A program made the translations under genes and the position numbers. 64,000 nt of DNA from Marivita sp046591575 (lineage in GTDB: Bacteria > Pseudomonadota > Alphaproteobacteria > Rhodobacterales > Rhodobacteraceae): positions 124,001-188,000 of the forward strand of contig NZ_JBIQWA010000002.1 of NCBI RefSeq assembly GCF_046591575.1, in the 5' to 3' direction. Below, piece after piece: positions 7,584 to 17,504 of the stretch. The notes under the pieces are model-generated. The model searched no databases, was not told the origin of the DNA, and saw only the letters and a program-made list of their open reading frames with translations. The first letter of the stretch is position 1; each line of letters starts with the position of its first letter.

Positions 7584-8750
7584 TCACGCGTCCCACTCGC
7601 CCGAAAACCCTTTCGGCACCATCAGGATATCGCGGTCCACATCGTTGATGTCGGTGCGCCCGCAAAGGCCCATCGACATCTCCAGCTCCTTGTGGATCAC
7701 GTTCAACGCATCCGTCACGCCCTGCTGGCCCTTTGCGCCCAGACCGTAGACATAGGCGCGGCCGATATAGGTGCCCTTTGCCCCCATCGCCATCGCCTTG
7801 AGCACGTCCTGACCGGACCGGATGCCGCTGTCTATGTGCACTTCGATCTTGTCACCCACCGCGTCCAGGATCGGCTCCAAAGCGCGAATGGAGCTTAGCG
7901 CGCCATCCAATTGCCGCCCGCCGTGGTTCGACACGACAATCGCATCCGCCCCCACGTTCAACGCCTCGCGCGCATCGCGCGGGTCCATGATGCCCTTGAT
8001 GATCAGCGGCCCGTCCCACATCTTGCGAAACTGCCGAATGCGGTCCCAGTCCAGGGATTGATCGAACGCTTCCGCCGTCCATGTGCCCAGGGAGGACGGG
8101 TCTTTCACTCCCTTGGCATGGCCCACGATATTGCCAAAGAACCGACGCTTGGTCGACAGCATGCCCATGCCCCATTGCACCTTGGTCATCATGTTGGCCA
8201 CGGAGGCGGGCGTCAGCTTGGGCGGTGCGGACAGGCCGTTCTTCAGATCCTTGTGCCGCTGGCCCAGCAGTTGCAAATCGACCGTGATGATCGCGGCCGA
8301 GCATTTCGCGTCTTTCGCCCGGTCGAACAGGCGCTGCATGAAATCGTCGTCCTTGAGCGTGTAGACCTGCATCCAGAACGGCTTTGACGTGTTGGCAGCC
8401 ACATCCTCGATCGAACAGATCGACATGGTGGACAGCGCATAGGGCACGCCGAACTTCTCCGCCGCCTTGGCCGCTTTGATCTCGCCGTCGAAATGCTGCA
8501 TGCCCGTCAGGCCCACAGGGGCCAGCGCCACCGGCATCGACACATCCTGACCGATCATCTGCGTCCTGGTCGAGCGCCCCTCCATGTCGATGGCCACGCG
8601 TTGCCGCAGGTAGATCTTGTCGAAATCCGACGTGTTCTCGCGGAAGGTCTGTTCCGTCCAACTGCCCGACTCGGTGTAGTCATAGAACATCTTGGGCACG
8701 CGCCGCTTGTAAATGCGCTTGAGATCGTTGATGTCGGTGATGACGGCCAT
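7584..8750 (-). CDS. lldD: FMN-dependent L-lactate dehydrogenase (alpha-hydroxy acid oxidase family)
   Basis: Oxidises L-lactate to pyruvate at the membrane face, passing electrons to the respiratory chain. The 388-residue protein opens with INDLKRIYKRRVPKMFYDY (substrate Tyr23). It shows ALAPVGLTGMQH and the catalytic signature SNHGGRQLDG at 274-283 (His276, Arg279), then HIDSGIRSG and GAKGTYIGRAYVYGL for FMN binding. GAGGGAC lies just before the ATG. Close relatives oxidise other 2-hydroxy acids such as glycolate, so substrate is inferred. Apparently monocistronic. Confidence 0.88.
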   Translation of the reverse strand: MAVITDINDLKRIYKRRVPKMFYDYTESGSWTEQTFRENTSDFDKIYLRQRVAIDMEGRSTRTQMIGQDVSMPVALAPVGLTGMQHFDGEIKAAKAAEKFGVPYALSTMSICSIEDVAANTSKPFWMQVYTLKDDDFMQRLFDRAKDAKCSAAIITVDLQLLGQRHKDLKNGLSAPPKLTPASVANMMTKVQWGMGMLSTKRRFFGNIVGHAKGVKDPSSLGTWTAEAFDQSLDWDRIRQFRKMWDGPLIIKGIMDPRDAREALNVGADAIVVSNHGGRQLDGALSSIRALEPILDAVGDKIEVHIDSGIRSGQDVLKAMAMGAKGTYIGRAYVYGLGAKGQQGVTDALNVIHKELEMSMGLCGRTDINDVDRDILMVPKGFSGEWDA

Positions 8751-8850
8751 GACGTGTCCCTCGGTCGTTTTGGTTAAGTTTCTTTACCAATTACGCACAG
8801 GCGCGACAACGTGGCATTTTACCCGTCAGGTTGAGCCCGCCCTGATGGCG

Positions 8851-9642
8851 TCAGGCGCGATGGGCACCATCGGCCAGCGTTTTGACAAAGGCCAACACGT
8901 CGCTGACCGGTTTGCCCGCACCCATCTCGGAAACAATGGCCGATCCGACAACACATCCATCCGCAACGCTGGCGATGGATTGCGACGCCTCTGGCGTCTT
9001 GATGCCGAAACCCACAATCACCGGCAGGTCGGTTTGCGATTTGATCCGCGCCACCTCTGGGCCCACATCCGTGGCCTGTGCCTCGGCGGCCCCGGTGATG
9101 CCGGTGATCGACACGTAATAGACAAATCCGGACGTGTTCTGCAGCACCTTGGGCAGACGTTTGTCATCGGTGGTCGGCGTGGCGAGGCGGATAAAGTTCA
9201 GGCCGACAGCCTGGGCTGGCAGACACAGCTCTTCGTCCTCTTCCGGTGGCAGATCGACGATGATCAACCCGTCAATGCCCGCTGCTTTGGCCTGATCCAG
9301 AAACCGGTCCACCCCGCGCGAATAGATCGGATTGTAATAGCCCATCAGCACAATCGGCGTGGTGTCATCGGTTTTACGAAACTCGGTGGCAAGGTCCAGC
9401 GTGCGGTCCAGCGTCATGCCCGCATCCAGCGCGCGCTGACCTGCCAGTTGAATGGTGGTGCCATCGGCCATCGGATCGGTAAAGGGCAAGCCCAGTTCGA
9501 TCACATCCACACCCGCCTCCGGCAACCCTTTGACCAGCGCCAGCGAGGCATCGAAATCCGGATCACCGGCCATGACATATGCAACAAATGCTTTCTGGCC
9601 TGCATCCTGCAGCGCGGCAAATTTGGCGTCGATCCGGGTCAT
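8851..9642 (-). CDS. trpA: Tryptophan synthase alpha chain
   Basis: Cleaves indole-3-glycerol phosphate to indole and glyceraldehyde-3-phosphate, feeding indole to TrpB. The 263-residue protein carries the catalytic Glu and Asp in VIELGLPFTDPMADG, PIVLMGYYNPI, the loop GLIIVDLPPEE, GFVYYVSITGITG, and the phosphate site GFGIKTPE. The ATG at 9,642 was chosen because GAGGAGA precedes it; a further in-frame start 10 codons upstream has none. It lies about 8 kb from trpB and on the opposite strand. Confidence 0.96.
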   Translation of the reverse strand: MTRIDAKFAALQDAGQKAFVAYVMAGDPDFDASLALVKGLPEAGVDVIELGLPFTDPMADGTTIQLAGQRALDAGMTLDRTLDLATEFRKTDDTTPIVLMGYYNPIYSRGVDRFLDQAKAAGIDGLIIVDLPPEEDEELCLPAQAVGLNFIRLATPTTDDKRLPKVLQNTSGFVYYVSITGITGAAEAQATDVGPEVARIKSQTDLPVIVGFGIKTPEASQSIASVADGCVVGSAIVSEMGAGKPVSDVLAFVKTLADGAHRA

Positions 9643-9790
9643 TGCGGTCTCCTCGTTCAGGTTTGGACCCATTGCCTGAGCTGTAAGGGAAAATCAATGG
9701 GCACTGCGGGGCGCAATTGACGCGTATCAAGGCGGTGCTTGCAAAAATCATCTACGCTTGGCGCATATTATTTCTCTAACGGAGCCGTGT

Positions 9791-10735
9791 ATGACGACCA
9801 CCCTTTCCAAGACCAGCCAAGAGACTAAAACGACACCCGGTGCATTGAACGAGGTGCCAGCCCCCGCGGCGCGCGCCGTCGGAGCGGACGAGGTGCGCCG
9901 GGCGTTTGAGACGGGCAAATACCCCTATAGCCGACGGCTGTCGCGCCGGGCCTATGAGGCGGAAAAAGCGGCGCTGCAGTCAGAGCTTTTGAAAGTGCAA
10001 TTATGGGCGCAGGAGACGAGCCAGAAATTTGTCATGCTGTTTGAGGGCCGGGATGCGGCGGGCAAGGGCGGCACGATCAAACGGTTCACCGAACATCTCA
10101 ATCCCCGCAGCGCGCGTGTGGTGGCGTTGAACAAACCCACCGACGAAGAGCGCGGACAATGGTATTATCAGCGCTACATCCGGCACCTGCCGACAGCGGG
10201 CGAGATCGTGCTGTATGACCGGTCGTGGTACAACCGCGCCGGGGTCGAACGGGTGATGGGGTTTTGCGAACCGAACGAATATCTGGAATTCATGCGCCAG
10301 ACCCCCGAACTGGAACGGATGCTCACACGCTCTGGTATCCGGCTTTACAAATACTGGTTTTCGGTCACGCAGGATGAACAGAAACGCCGGTTTGCCAGTC
10401 GCGAAACCGATCCTCTCAAACAGTGGAAGCTGTCACCGATCGACAAGGCCAGCTTGTCGAAATGGGATGATTACACCGAAGCCAAAGAGGCGATGTTCTT
10501 TTATACGGATACCGCCGATGCGCCCTGGACCATTGTCAAATCCAACGACAAGAAACGCGCGCGCCTGAATTGTATGAAGCACTTTTTGTCGACGCTCGAT
10601 TACCCGGGCAAGGATCATGCCATTGCGCAAGCGCCTGATCCGCTGATCGTTGGGGGTGCCGGTCATGTGATCAGTCAGTCGGATCATATTCTGGGCACAT
10701 CCCTGCATCCCGACGCGCGCAAAACGCAGGGCTAG
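9791..10735 (+). CDS. ppk2: Polyphosphate kinase 2
   Basis: Transfers phosphate between polyphosphate and nucleotides. The 314-residue protein is a class I PPK2: Walker A EGRDAAGKGG at 85-94, the lid region with RGQWYYQRYIRHLP, and Walker B LYDRSWYNRAGVE at 141-153. A 35-residue variable N-terminus precedes the core. ACGGAG lies 6 bases upstream of the ATG at 9,791. It stands alone, divergent from trpA. Whether it prefers ADP or GDP cannot be read from the sequence. Confidence 0.94.
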   Translation: MTTTLSKTSQETKTTPGALNEVPAPAARAVGADEVRRAFETGKYPYSRRLSRRAYEAEKAALQSELLKVQLWAQETSQKFVMLFEGRDAAGKGGTIKRFTEHLNPRSARVVALNKPTDEERGQWYYQRYIRHLPTAGEIVLYDRSWYNRAGVERVMGFCEPNEYLEFMRQTPELERMLTRSGIRLYKYWFSVTQDEQKRRFASRETDPLKQWKLSPIDKASLSKWDDYTEAKEAMFFYTDTADAPWTIVKSNDKKRARLNCMKHFLSTLDYPGKDHAIAQAPDPLIVGGAGHVISQSDHILGTSLHPDARKTQG

Positions 10736-10861
10736 ACGCACAGCGCGTATGCTGTCCCAGTCCGGGCTGCGATCGGCCCGGATGCCGTGTGATCTGCGAA
10801 TTCGCGCGTGTCGGACGCGGTTGGGCCTTGTTTTGACGCCGCCCCGGCCTTACCTCGGGCC

Positions 10862-11503
10862 ATGATGAAACAGCTTGCCTGCGCCCTGACCGTTGGATTT
10901 CTGGCAGCCCCTCTTGGGGCGCATCCGCATATTTTTGTGGACACGGCCTTGCGGTTCGAGGTCAACGACGCGACCGAGGTGACGGGTGTCACCGTCACCT
11001 GGACATATGATGATTTCTTCACCCTGCTGATCCTTGAGGATATGGGGCTTGATCCGGACGGCGATGCCGTTCTCACCGAGGCCGAGCTGGAGGCGTTGTT
11101 CGGCTTTGATCTGGTCGAATGGCCCGAAGGGTTCGAGGGCGATCTTTATGTCTATTCCAATGGCGAAAAGATAGAGATGCCACGCCCCAAACCGATTGGA
11201 ATCGCGGTAGAGGACGGGCTGATCACCGCAACGCATTTTCGCGAAATACCCCCGGTGCCGGTCGAAGGGTTGGTCGTGCAACAATATGATCCGACCTATT
11301 ATGTCGCGTATGACGTGTCCCAGGGGGTGTCTTTTACCAATCCCGATTGCACCGCGATTGTGTCTGACCCCGACCTCGAAGCGGCGCAGGCGGTGATCGA
11401 GGAAGAGGTCAGCGGCAATATGGAAGACATCTTCAACGAGATGAAAGTCGGCGTGCATTTCTCTGACAAAATCGACATGACATGCGCGCCGTCCTCCAAC
11501 TAG
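10862..11503 (+). CDS. DUF1007 family exported protein (metal exporter partner)
   Basis: A 213-residue protein with a signal peptide (MMKQLACALTVGFLAAPLGA) followed at once by HPHIFVD, the potential metal-binding start typical of DUF1007. Further family features are VTWTYDDFFTLL and an acidic EF-like segment DPDGDAVLTEAELEALFG. It overlaps the downstream NicO-type permease by 22 bases, the standard genomic pairing, so it probably acts in the periplasm with that transporter on Ni2+/Co2+ or a similar ion. ATG at 10,862 or 10,865; neither has a strong ribosome-binding site. Confidence 0.85.
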   Translation: MMKQLACALTVGFLAAPLGAHPHIFVDTALRFEVNDATEVTGVTVTWTYDDFFTLLILEDMGLDPDGDAVLTEAELEALFGFDLVEWPEGFEGDLYVYSNGEKIEMPRPKPIGIAVEDGLITATHFREIPPVPVEGLVVQQYDPTYYVAYDVSQGVSFTNPDCTAIVSDPDLEAAQAVIEEEVSGNMEDIFNEMKVGVHFSDKIDMTCAPSSN

Positions 11504-12402
11504 CGGCGCTGGGGCTTGTCGGGCTGGCGGTCTGGCTGTGGCTGTTTGACGGCGCGTTCTGGCTGGAACGCTGGGCGGCAGAGGGCCAACGCGCGGCCCA
11601 GAACGGAATGGCGCGCGGCCTGCGGGCGTTGCGCGCCCAGGAACCGGGTGCCATCGGGGCGTTGATGGCCGTGTGTTTCGGCTATGGGTTTTTCCATGCC
11701 GTGGGGCCGGGGCATGGCAAATTGCTGATCGGGGGTTATGGCGTGGCCAAACGGGTGGCGGTGACCCGGCTGTCGGTGCTGGCGCTTTTGTCCAGTCTGG
11801 CACAGGCTGGAACGGCGATTGTGCTGGTCTATGGCGGGGTCTGGCTGTTTGGTCTGGGGCGCGAGGCGATGGTTGGCGCGGCCGAGGATTGGTTTGCGCC
11901 GGTCAGCTATGCCGCAATCGGGGCCATCGGCGTCTGGTTGGCGATCCGGGGCGCGATCAAACTGTGGCGGACATGGCGGGCGCAAGAGTCCGCCCCCCAT
12001 CACCACCACGATGATGACGCGGGCAAAGACGGCCTGTGCCAGTCGTGCGGTCATGCGCATGGACCGACACCGGAACAGGCCAGTGACGTGCGGTCGTTGC
12101 GCGATGCGGTGATGCTGATCGCCGCGATTGCGATCCGGCCCTGCACTGGGGCGCTGTTTCTTCTGATCCTCGCGATCCGCATGGATATCGACCTGGCGGG
12201 GGTGCTGGGCACACTGGCAATGGGGCTGGGCACTGCCAGCGTAACCGTTCTGGCGGCGGCGGCCTCTGTCACCTTTCGCGAAGCCGCGCTGGTGCGCCTG
12301 GCCTCAGGTCCGCAGGCCGTGCGGATGATGGGCCTGATCGAAACCGGCGCGGGGCTGGTGATTGCGGTGCTGGCCACACAGTTTTTGATGCGCGCCCTGT
12401 GA
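11482..12402 (+). CDS. NicO/RcnA-like nickel/cobalt permease
   Basis: A 306-residue membrane protein of the NicO family. It has the two family motifs: HAVGPGHGKLLIGG in the second helix region and IRPCTGALF in the C-terminal half. Between them is a cytoplasmic His/Asp-rich loop (PHHHHDDD) followed by CQSCGHAHG, a likely metal-sensing or delivery site. About six to seven hydrophobic segments are seen. Its start lies inside the end of the DUF1007 gene, so the two are translationally coupled. The direction (efflux rather than uptake) is inferred from RcnA-type relatives. Confidence 0.88.
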   Translation: MRAVLQLAALGLVGLAVWLWLFDGAFWLERWAAEGQRAAQNGMARGLRALRAQEPGAIGALMAVCFGYGFFHAVGPGHGKLLIGGYGVAKRVAVTRLSVLALLSSLAQAGTAIVLVYGGVWLFGLGREAMVGAAEDWFAPVSYAAIGAIGVWLAIRGAIKLWRTWRAQESAPHHHHDDDAGKDGLCQSCGHAHGPTPEQASDVRSLRDAVMLIAAIAIRPCTGALFLLILAIRMDIDLAGVLGTLAMGLGTASVTVLAAAASVTFREAALVRLASGPQAVRMMGLIETGAGLVIAVLATQFLMRAL

Positions 12403-12458
12403 TGGCCGTGATGGACAATTTTCTTGCCGGAACAATCGCTCCACGCTAACGCTGATTG

Positions 12459-13841
12459 ATGCGCGCTGTTGAGATGTCATACCCGGCCCATGTGAGGGCC
12501 GTGCTAGTGTTGGGCCTGCCCCTGATCGGCGGGCATATGGCACAGATCGGGATTGGCCTGACCGACACGATCATGGTCGGCTGGTACGGGGCCACGGCCT
12601 TGGCCACGTTCACGCTGGCCAACACGCTGTTCTTTTCTCTGTTTCTGGTCGGCACCGGTTTTGCCGCCGCAGTGCTGCCGATGGTGGCGAAATACGCCGC
12701 GGAACGCGATGACCCACAGGTCCGGCGCGCCACGCGCATGGGGCTGTGGCTGTCGGCGATCTATAGCGTTCTGGTGTTTCCGCTGTTGTGGTGGTCCGAA
12801 CCGATCTTGCTGGGTCTGGGGCAGGACCCGGTCATCGCCGCAGACGCACAGCTGTATCTGCGCATGTTGGCCTTTGGACTGCTGCCCGCGCTGGTGGTGA
12901 TGACGCTGAAAAGCTATCTGGCGGCGCTGGAAAAGACGCAGGTTGTGTTCTGGGTCACCCTGGTTGCGGTGCCGTTCAACGCGGCGGCGAATTATGGGCT
13001 GATCTTTGGCAATTTCGGATTTCCCGAGCTGGGCCTCAAGGGGGCCGGGATCGCGTCGCTCAGCACACATGTGTTCTCGGCGCTTGTGGTGATAGGCTAT
13101 ATCGCGGTCTGTGTGCCCAAACATGCGCTGTTCCAGCGGATCTGGAAACCCAGCCCCCAGATGCTGATGGCGGTGTTTCGGCTGGGCTGGCCGATTGGCC
13201 TGACCATGCTGTCGGAAACCGTGCTTTTTGCCGCCTCGGCGCTGATGATGGGATGGATCGGCACCGTGCCACTGGCCGCCCACGGGATCGCGCTGCAATA
13301 TGTGTCGGTGACGTTCATGCTGCATCTGGGCCTGTCGAACGCGGCAACAGTGCGCGTGGGCAACGCCTTTGGTCGACAAGACTGGCCCCATATGGCGCGC
13401 GGCGGGGTCGTTGCGTTGGTGATGTCGGTGGTGGTCGCAGTGGTGACGATTGTGGTGCTTCTAGCCATCCCCGAGCCGCTGATCGCGGTGTTTCTTGATC
13501 CGGACGATCCGGCGCGGGCAGAGATCATTTCGGCCGGAGTGGTCCTGCTGATGCTTGCCGCGCTGTTTCAGCTTGCCGATGGCGCGCAGGTGGTGGCGCT
13601 GGGCCTGTTGCGCGGGGTGCAGGACACGCAGGGGCCGATGATCATCACGGCGTTTTCGTATTTCGGGGTCGGCGTGCCGGCGGCCTATGGTCTTGGCTTT
13701 CTGCTGGACTGGGGCGGTGCCGGGGTCTGGATGGGGCTGGTGCTGGGGCTGGCTGTGACAGCGGTGCTTTTGAACCACCGGTTCTGGCTGCGCATCGTCC
13801 CCGGCCTGAGCCGTCTTGCAGCCCCGGTTTCGACCGCATAG
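12459..13841 (+). CDS. MATE family multidrug efflux protein (NorM-like)
   Basis: A 460-residue protein with 12 hydrophobic segments and clear MATE hallmarks: LPLIGGHMAQIGIGLTDTIM in helix 1, VLPMVAKYAAERD after helix 2, then GLSNAATVRVGNAFGRQD and GLLRGVQDT in the second half. MATE pumps exchange Na+ or H+ for drugs or cationic metabolites. Starts at 12,459 or 12,474 are both possible and neither has a good ribosome-binding site. It follows the NicO gene by 56 bases on the same strand and may be co-transcribed. Confidence 0.9.
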   Translation: MRAVEMSYPAHVRAVLVLGLPLIGGHMAQIGIGLTDTIMVGWYGATALATFTLANTLFFSLFLVGTGFAAAVLPMVAKYAAERDDPQVRRATRMGLWLSAIYSVLVFPLLWWSEPILLGLGQDPVIAADAQLYLRMLAFGLLPALVVMTLKSYLAALEKTQVVFWVTLVAVPFNAAANYGLIFGNFGFPELGLKGAGIASLSTHVFSALVVIGYIAVCVPKHALFQRIWKPSPQMLMAVFRLGWPIGLTMLSETVLFAASALMMGWIGTVPLAAHGIALQYVSVTFMLHLGLSNAATVRVGNAFGRQDWPHMARGGVVALVMSVVVAVVTIVVLLAIPEPLIAVFLDPDDPARAEIISAGVVLLMLAALFQLADGAQVVALGLLRGVQDTQGPMIITAFSYFGVGVPAAYGLGFLLDWGGAGVWMGLVLGLAVTAVLLNHRFWLRIVPGLSRLAAPVSTA

Positions 13842-13877
13842 AAGCAGCCCGAATGCGCGCGCTCAGGAGACGGAAAA

Positions 13878-14975
13878 ATGGGGTTCAAAGTTGGTATTGT
13901 GGGCTTGCCCAATGTCGGGAAATCGACGCTTTTTAATGCGCTGACCAAAACTGCGGCGGCGCAGGCGGCGAACTTTCCGTTCTGCACCATTGAACCCAAT
14001 GTAGGCGATGTGGCGGTGCCGGATCGGCGGCTGGATCAACTGGCCGCGATTGCCAAATCGGCCCAGATCATCCCGACACGCATCACTTTCGTCGACATCG
14101 CGGGCCTTGTGAAAGGCGCGTCCAAGGGCGAAGGTCTGGGCAACCAGTTTCTGGCCAATATCCGCGAGGTCGACGCGATTGCCCATGTGCTGCGGTGCTT
14201 TGAGGACGGCGATGTGGTGCATGTGGATGGCCGGGTCGATCCGGTTGCCGATGCCGACACAATCGAAACCGAACTGATGCTGGCCGATATGGAAAGCATC
14301 GAAAAACGCCTGCAAAACATCGTCCGCAAGGTGCGCGGCGGAGACAAAGAGGCGGTGCAGCAGGAACGCCTGATGCGCGCTGCGATGGCGATGCTCGAAC
14401 AGGGCAAGCCCGCGCGTCTGGTCGAGGTGGACGACGAAGACCGCAAGGCGTGGGACATGTTGCAGCTGCTCACAACCAAGCCTGTGCTTTATGTCTGCAA
14501 CGTGTCCGAGGCGGACGCCGCTGAGGGCAACGCGCTGTCCGATGCCGTGGGCGAAATGGCGGCGGCGCAGGGCAACAGCCATGTCGTGATCTCGGCCCAG
14601 ATCGAGGAAGAGATCAGCCAGCTGGACGATGACGAAGCCACCGAATTCCTGTCTGAAATGGGGCTGGAAGAACCGGGTTTGGACCGGGTGATCAAAGCGG
14701 GCTATGAATTGTTGCAGCTCGACACCTATTTCACCGTCGGCCCCAAAGAAGCCCGCGCCTGGACCATCACCAAGGGCACATTGGCCCCGCAGGCGGCAGG
14801 TGTGATTCACGGGGATTTCGAAAAGGGCTTCATCCGCGCCGAAACCATTGCCTTTGACGACTATGTCACCCTGGGCGGTGAAAACCCCGCCAAAGAGGCA
14901 GGCAAGATGCGCGCCGAAGGCAAGGGCTATACCGTCAAGGACGGCGATGTCCTGCACTTTTTGTTCAACACCTAG
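13878..14975 (+). CDS. ychF: Redox-regulated ATPase/GTPase YchF (OLA1 family)
   Basis: A 365-residue P-loop NTPase that binds ribosomes. Walker A GLPNVGKST starts the protein, with G3 VDIAGLVKGASKGEGLG. The base-specificity segment reads KPVLYVCNVSEAD, where NVSE replaces NKxD, the family trait linked to ATP preference. The C-terminal TGS domain ends GYTVKDGDVLHFLFNT. CAGGAGACGG precedes the ATG. Length is standard. It converges with the sugar-alcohol locus, 54 bases from the kinase stop. Confidence 0.96.
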   Translation: MGFKVGIVGLPNVGKSTLFNALTKTAAAQAANFPFCTIEPNVGDVAVPDRRLDQLAAIAKSAQIIPTRITFVDIAGLVKGASKGEGLGNQFLANIREVDAIAHVLRCFEDGDVVHVDGRVDPVADADTIETELMLADMESIEKRLQNIVRKVRGGDKEAVQQERLMRAAMAMLEQGKPARLVEVDDEDRKAWDMLQLLTTKPVLYVCNVSEADAAEGNALSDAVGEMAAAQGNSHVVISAQIEEEISQLDDDEATEFLSEMGLEEPGLDRVIKAGYELLQLDTYFTVGPKEARAWTITKGTLAPQAAGVIHGDFEKGFIRAETIAFDDYVTLGGENPAKEAGKMRAEGKGYTVKDGDVLHFLFNT

Positions 14976-15029
14976 GACCAGACCCGCCGCAGGCGCAAAA
15001 CGCGCCCGCGTCGGCCCGATCAAAGCCGT

Positions 15030-16661
15030 TCAGGCGTCCAGGGTAAGGTTTGACAGCGATTTGCGCAGGCTGTGCTCTGCGCTTTGCAAGGCCTGAAACG
15101 CGGCAAAGCGCAGGTCATGGCACTGCGCAACCGAACCCGTGGCCGGGGTGAACCGTGTCTTGATCGACGACATCGCGGCCATGGCCTCTGGCAGGGTGTC
15201 ATGCGTTTTGCCCGCGACCGCCCCCAGCATCGCAGCGCCCAGCAAGACGGGTTCCGGAGACCGTGTGGCCAGGACCGGAAAACCGCTTGCATCCGCGATC
15301 AGCTGTTTGATGGTGGCGCTTTCTCCTGCGCCGCCGCTGACCACGATGGCTTTGGGGCGCACTCCATGCGCGGCTTGCACCTCCATGATCTGGCGCAGGC
15401 TGTAGCCAATGCCCAGCACCGCTGCCACATAGGTGGCCACCAGATCCTCCAGATCATGCGCCAGCGTCAGCCCTGATATCACCGCTGTGGCCTCGGGATC
15501 GGCATAGGGCGCGCGGTTGCCATGAAAATCCGGAACGACCAGCCGTGCGCCCGCAAGTTTCACCGCCTGACTGACCTGCGGGGTCCGGCGCTCGACCTCG
15601 TGCATCAGATACCCCTGTAGCGACAGACCAGCGGCTTGCGCGGCTGCGGTTGCTTCGGCCCGTGCGAGATGGGTGGCGCAAAGATGCGCTATCGCCTCGC
15701 CCGCTGCCGACTGGCCGCCCTCTGACAACCACATATCGGGGACCATCGCGGAAAAATACGGCCCCCAGATGCCGGGCACCTTATGCGGTTTGGCCGATGT
15801 CGCCATCGTGCAGGCAGAGGTGCCGAACACATAGGCCATCGTGGCCTCTGGTCCTGTGTCGCGATCAGCGCCGACTGTGCCGATACCGCCTGCATGCGCG
15901 TCGATCAGACCCGCGCCCACAGCTGTGCCCGGGCGCAAGCCCATAAGCGCCGCCGCGGTTTCGGTCAGGCCGGGGTCAAGGGTTTGACCGGGCGCGACGA
16001 TCTGCTGACCGATCCGGGCATATCCTTCGGCGGGCATCTCTGACAGGCCGATCTGGTCAAAATAGCTGTCATCCCACCGGTTTTCATGGGCCAGATATGT
16101 CCATTTGCAGGTCACGGTACAGGCAGACCGCGCCAAAGAGCCGGTTGCCGCCCATGTCAGAAAATCCGGCAGATCGAAAAACTGACCGGCGGCGGCAAAC
16201 GTGTCTGGGCGGTTCTCTTTGATCCAAAGCAGTTTGGGTGTCTGCATCTCTGGCGAAATCCGCCCACCAACGTAATCCAGAACGGAATGACCCTGTGCAT
16301 TGATCCGTTCGGCCTGGGGCGTGGCGCGGTGGTCCATCCAGACGATCACATTGCGCTGCGATTGTTCGGTGTCGCTGATGGAAAGCGGTTGCATCTGGCG
16401 GTCCAGGACAACCATGGAGCAGGCGGCATCAAAGCCGATCCCGCTGACCGTTTCAGGGTCGATCCCGGCCTCTGACACCGCATCGCGGACAGACGCGCAA
16501 ACGGCGTGCCAGATATCGTCCGAGGATTGCTCGGCGATGCCACCTGCCGCGCGCCACATTTGAATGTCATGTTTGTGGCTGGCCAGCAGCGTTCCGGCCC
16601 TGTCGAACACACCCGCGCGCGCACTGCCCGTGCCGACATCAACACCAATGAAATAGGTCAT
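15030..16661 (-). CDS. FGGY-family pentulose kinase, probably D-ribulokinase
   Basis: A 543-residue FGGY carbohydrate kinase that would phosphorylate D-ribulose made by the adjacent ribitol dehydrogenase. The ATPase motif GVDVGTGSARAGVFD lies at the N-terminus, the substrate loop at VWMDHRA, the catalytic Asp in GLIDAHAGGIG (Asp254), and the adenosine motif VVSGGAGES in the C-terminal half. The size and the HGNRAPYADP segment match the ribulokinase/ribitol-kinase branch rather than XylB. Its ATG overlaps the stop of the upstream dehydrogenase (ATGA), so the pair is translationally coupled. It is the last gene of the minus-strand operon. The precise sugar is inferred. Confidence 0.8.
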   Translation of the reverse strand: MTYFIGVDVGTGSARAGVFDRAGTLLASHKHDIQMWRAAGGIAEQSSDDIWHAVCASVRDAVSEAGIDPETVSGIGFDAACSMVVLDRQMQPLSISDTEQSQRNVIVWMDHRATPQAERINAQGHSVLDYVGGRISPEMQTPKLLWIKENRPDTFAAAGQFFDLPDFLTWAATGSLARSACTVTCKWTYLAHENRWDDSYFDQIGLSEMPAEGYARIGQQIVAPGQTLDPGLTETAAALMGLRPGTAVGAGLIDAHAGGIGTVGADRDTGPEATMAYVFGTSACTMATSAKPHKVPGIWGPYFSAMVPDMWLSEGGQSAAGEAIAHLCATHLARAEATAAAQAAGLSLQGYLMHEVERRTPQVSQAVKLAGARLVVPDFHGNRAPYADPEATAVISGLTLAHDLEDLVATYVAAVLGIGYSLRQIMEVQAAHGVRPKAIVVSGGAGESATIKQLIADASGFPVLATRSPEPVLLGAAMLGAVAGKTHDTLPEAMAAMSSIKTRFTPATGSVAQCHDLRFAAFQALQSAEHSLRKSLSNLTLDA

Positions 16662-17383
16662 AGGTCAACAGCATTCGGCAGCAGGACCAGATCCCGGATG
16701 GTTACATGCGATGGTCGCGTCAGCATAAAGACAACGCAGTCGGCGACCTCTTTGGGTTGCATCAGGCTGCCTTCGGCCAGCGCCTGTTCCAGCTTTGCCT
16801 TGGGCCAATCATCCAGCAGCGCGGTCACCACAGGCCCCGGCAACACGGCCCCCACACGCACACCATGTTTGGACATCTGGCGACGCACCGTGTGGGTAAA
16901 GGCTTGCACCGCATGTTTGGAGGCGGTGTAGATCGGTTCCCAGACCACGGGAATGACCCCGGCGACCGAGCTGGTCAGGACCACATCGCCCGAGCCCTGC
17001 TTGGCCAGATGGGGCAGAACCGCGTGAATGGATCGGAACGCGGCGTTGATGTTCAGGTTCAGCACATGATCCCACGCATCCGGATCGCCCTCGGTGACAT
17101 CACCGCCGATATACGCCCCGGCATTGGCGTGAAACACGTCGAGCCGGCCGCAGCGCTCTAGGATTTGCGGCAGCATCTTTGCCACGCTGGTTTTGTCCAG
17201 CAGGTCGGTCACGATGGGCACCGTGTCCGGGCCCAGATCATCACAGGCCCGGCGCAGCGCAGCCTCGTCCCGATCCACCAGCGCGACAGTCGCGCCCGCA
17301 TCGCGGCAGGCTTCTGCACAGGCCAGACCGATGCCCGATGCGGCCCCGGTGATCGCCACGACCTTGCCCGATAAATCGCTCAT
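16658..17383 (-). CDS. SDR-family oxidoreductase, probable ribitol 2-dehydrogenase
   Basis: A 241-residue classical short-chain dehydrogenase. The NAD motif is TGAASGIG, the cofactor-choice Asp is in LVDRDE (NAD preference), NAG appears as HANAGAY, the catalytic Ser is in LTSSVAGV, and the YxxxK pair is in YTASKHA. The sequence resembles ribitol dehydrogenases that make D-ribulose. AAGGAG precedes the ATG at 17,383, which excludes a longer in-frame start. A 121-base gap separates it from the other SDR upstream. Coupling to the kinase supports a ribitol to D-ribulose to D-ribulose-5-phosphate step pair. Confidence 0.78.
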   Translation of the reverse strand: MSDLSGKVVAITGAASGIGLACAEACRDAGATVALVDRDEAALRRACDDLGPDTVPIVTDLLDKTSVAKMLPQILERCGRLDVFHANAGAYIGGDVTEGDPDAWDHVLNLNINAAFRSIHAVLPHLAKQGSGDVVLTSSVAGVIPVVWEPIYTASKHAVQAFTHTVRRQMSKHGVRVGAVLPGPVVTALLDDWPKAKLEQALAEGSLMQPKEVADCVVFMLTRPSHVTIRDLVLLPNAVDL

Positions 17384-17504
17384 GCCGGTGTCTCCTTTTT
17401 GGTTAACTGTATGGTGCCGTGCGATGCTCCAGCGGTGGTTTCGCCGATGCCGGGCGCGAGTCCGGGCAGGCCGCGCCGGTGCATGTGATCCAGAGTATCG
17501 CGTG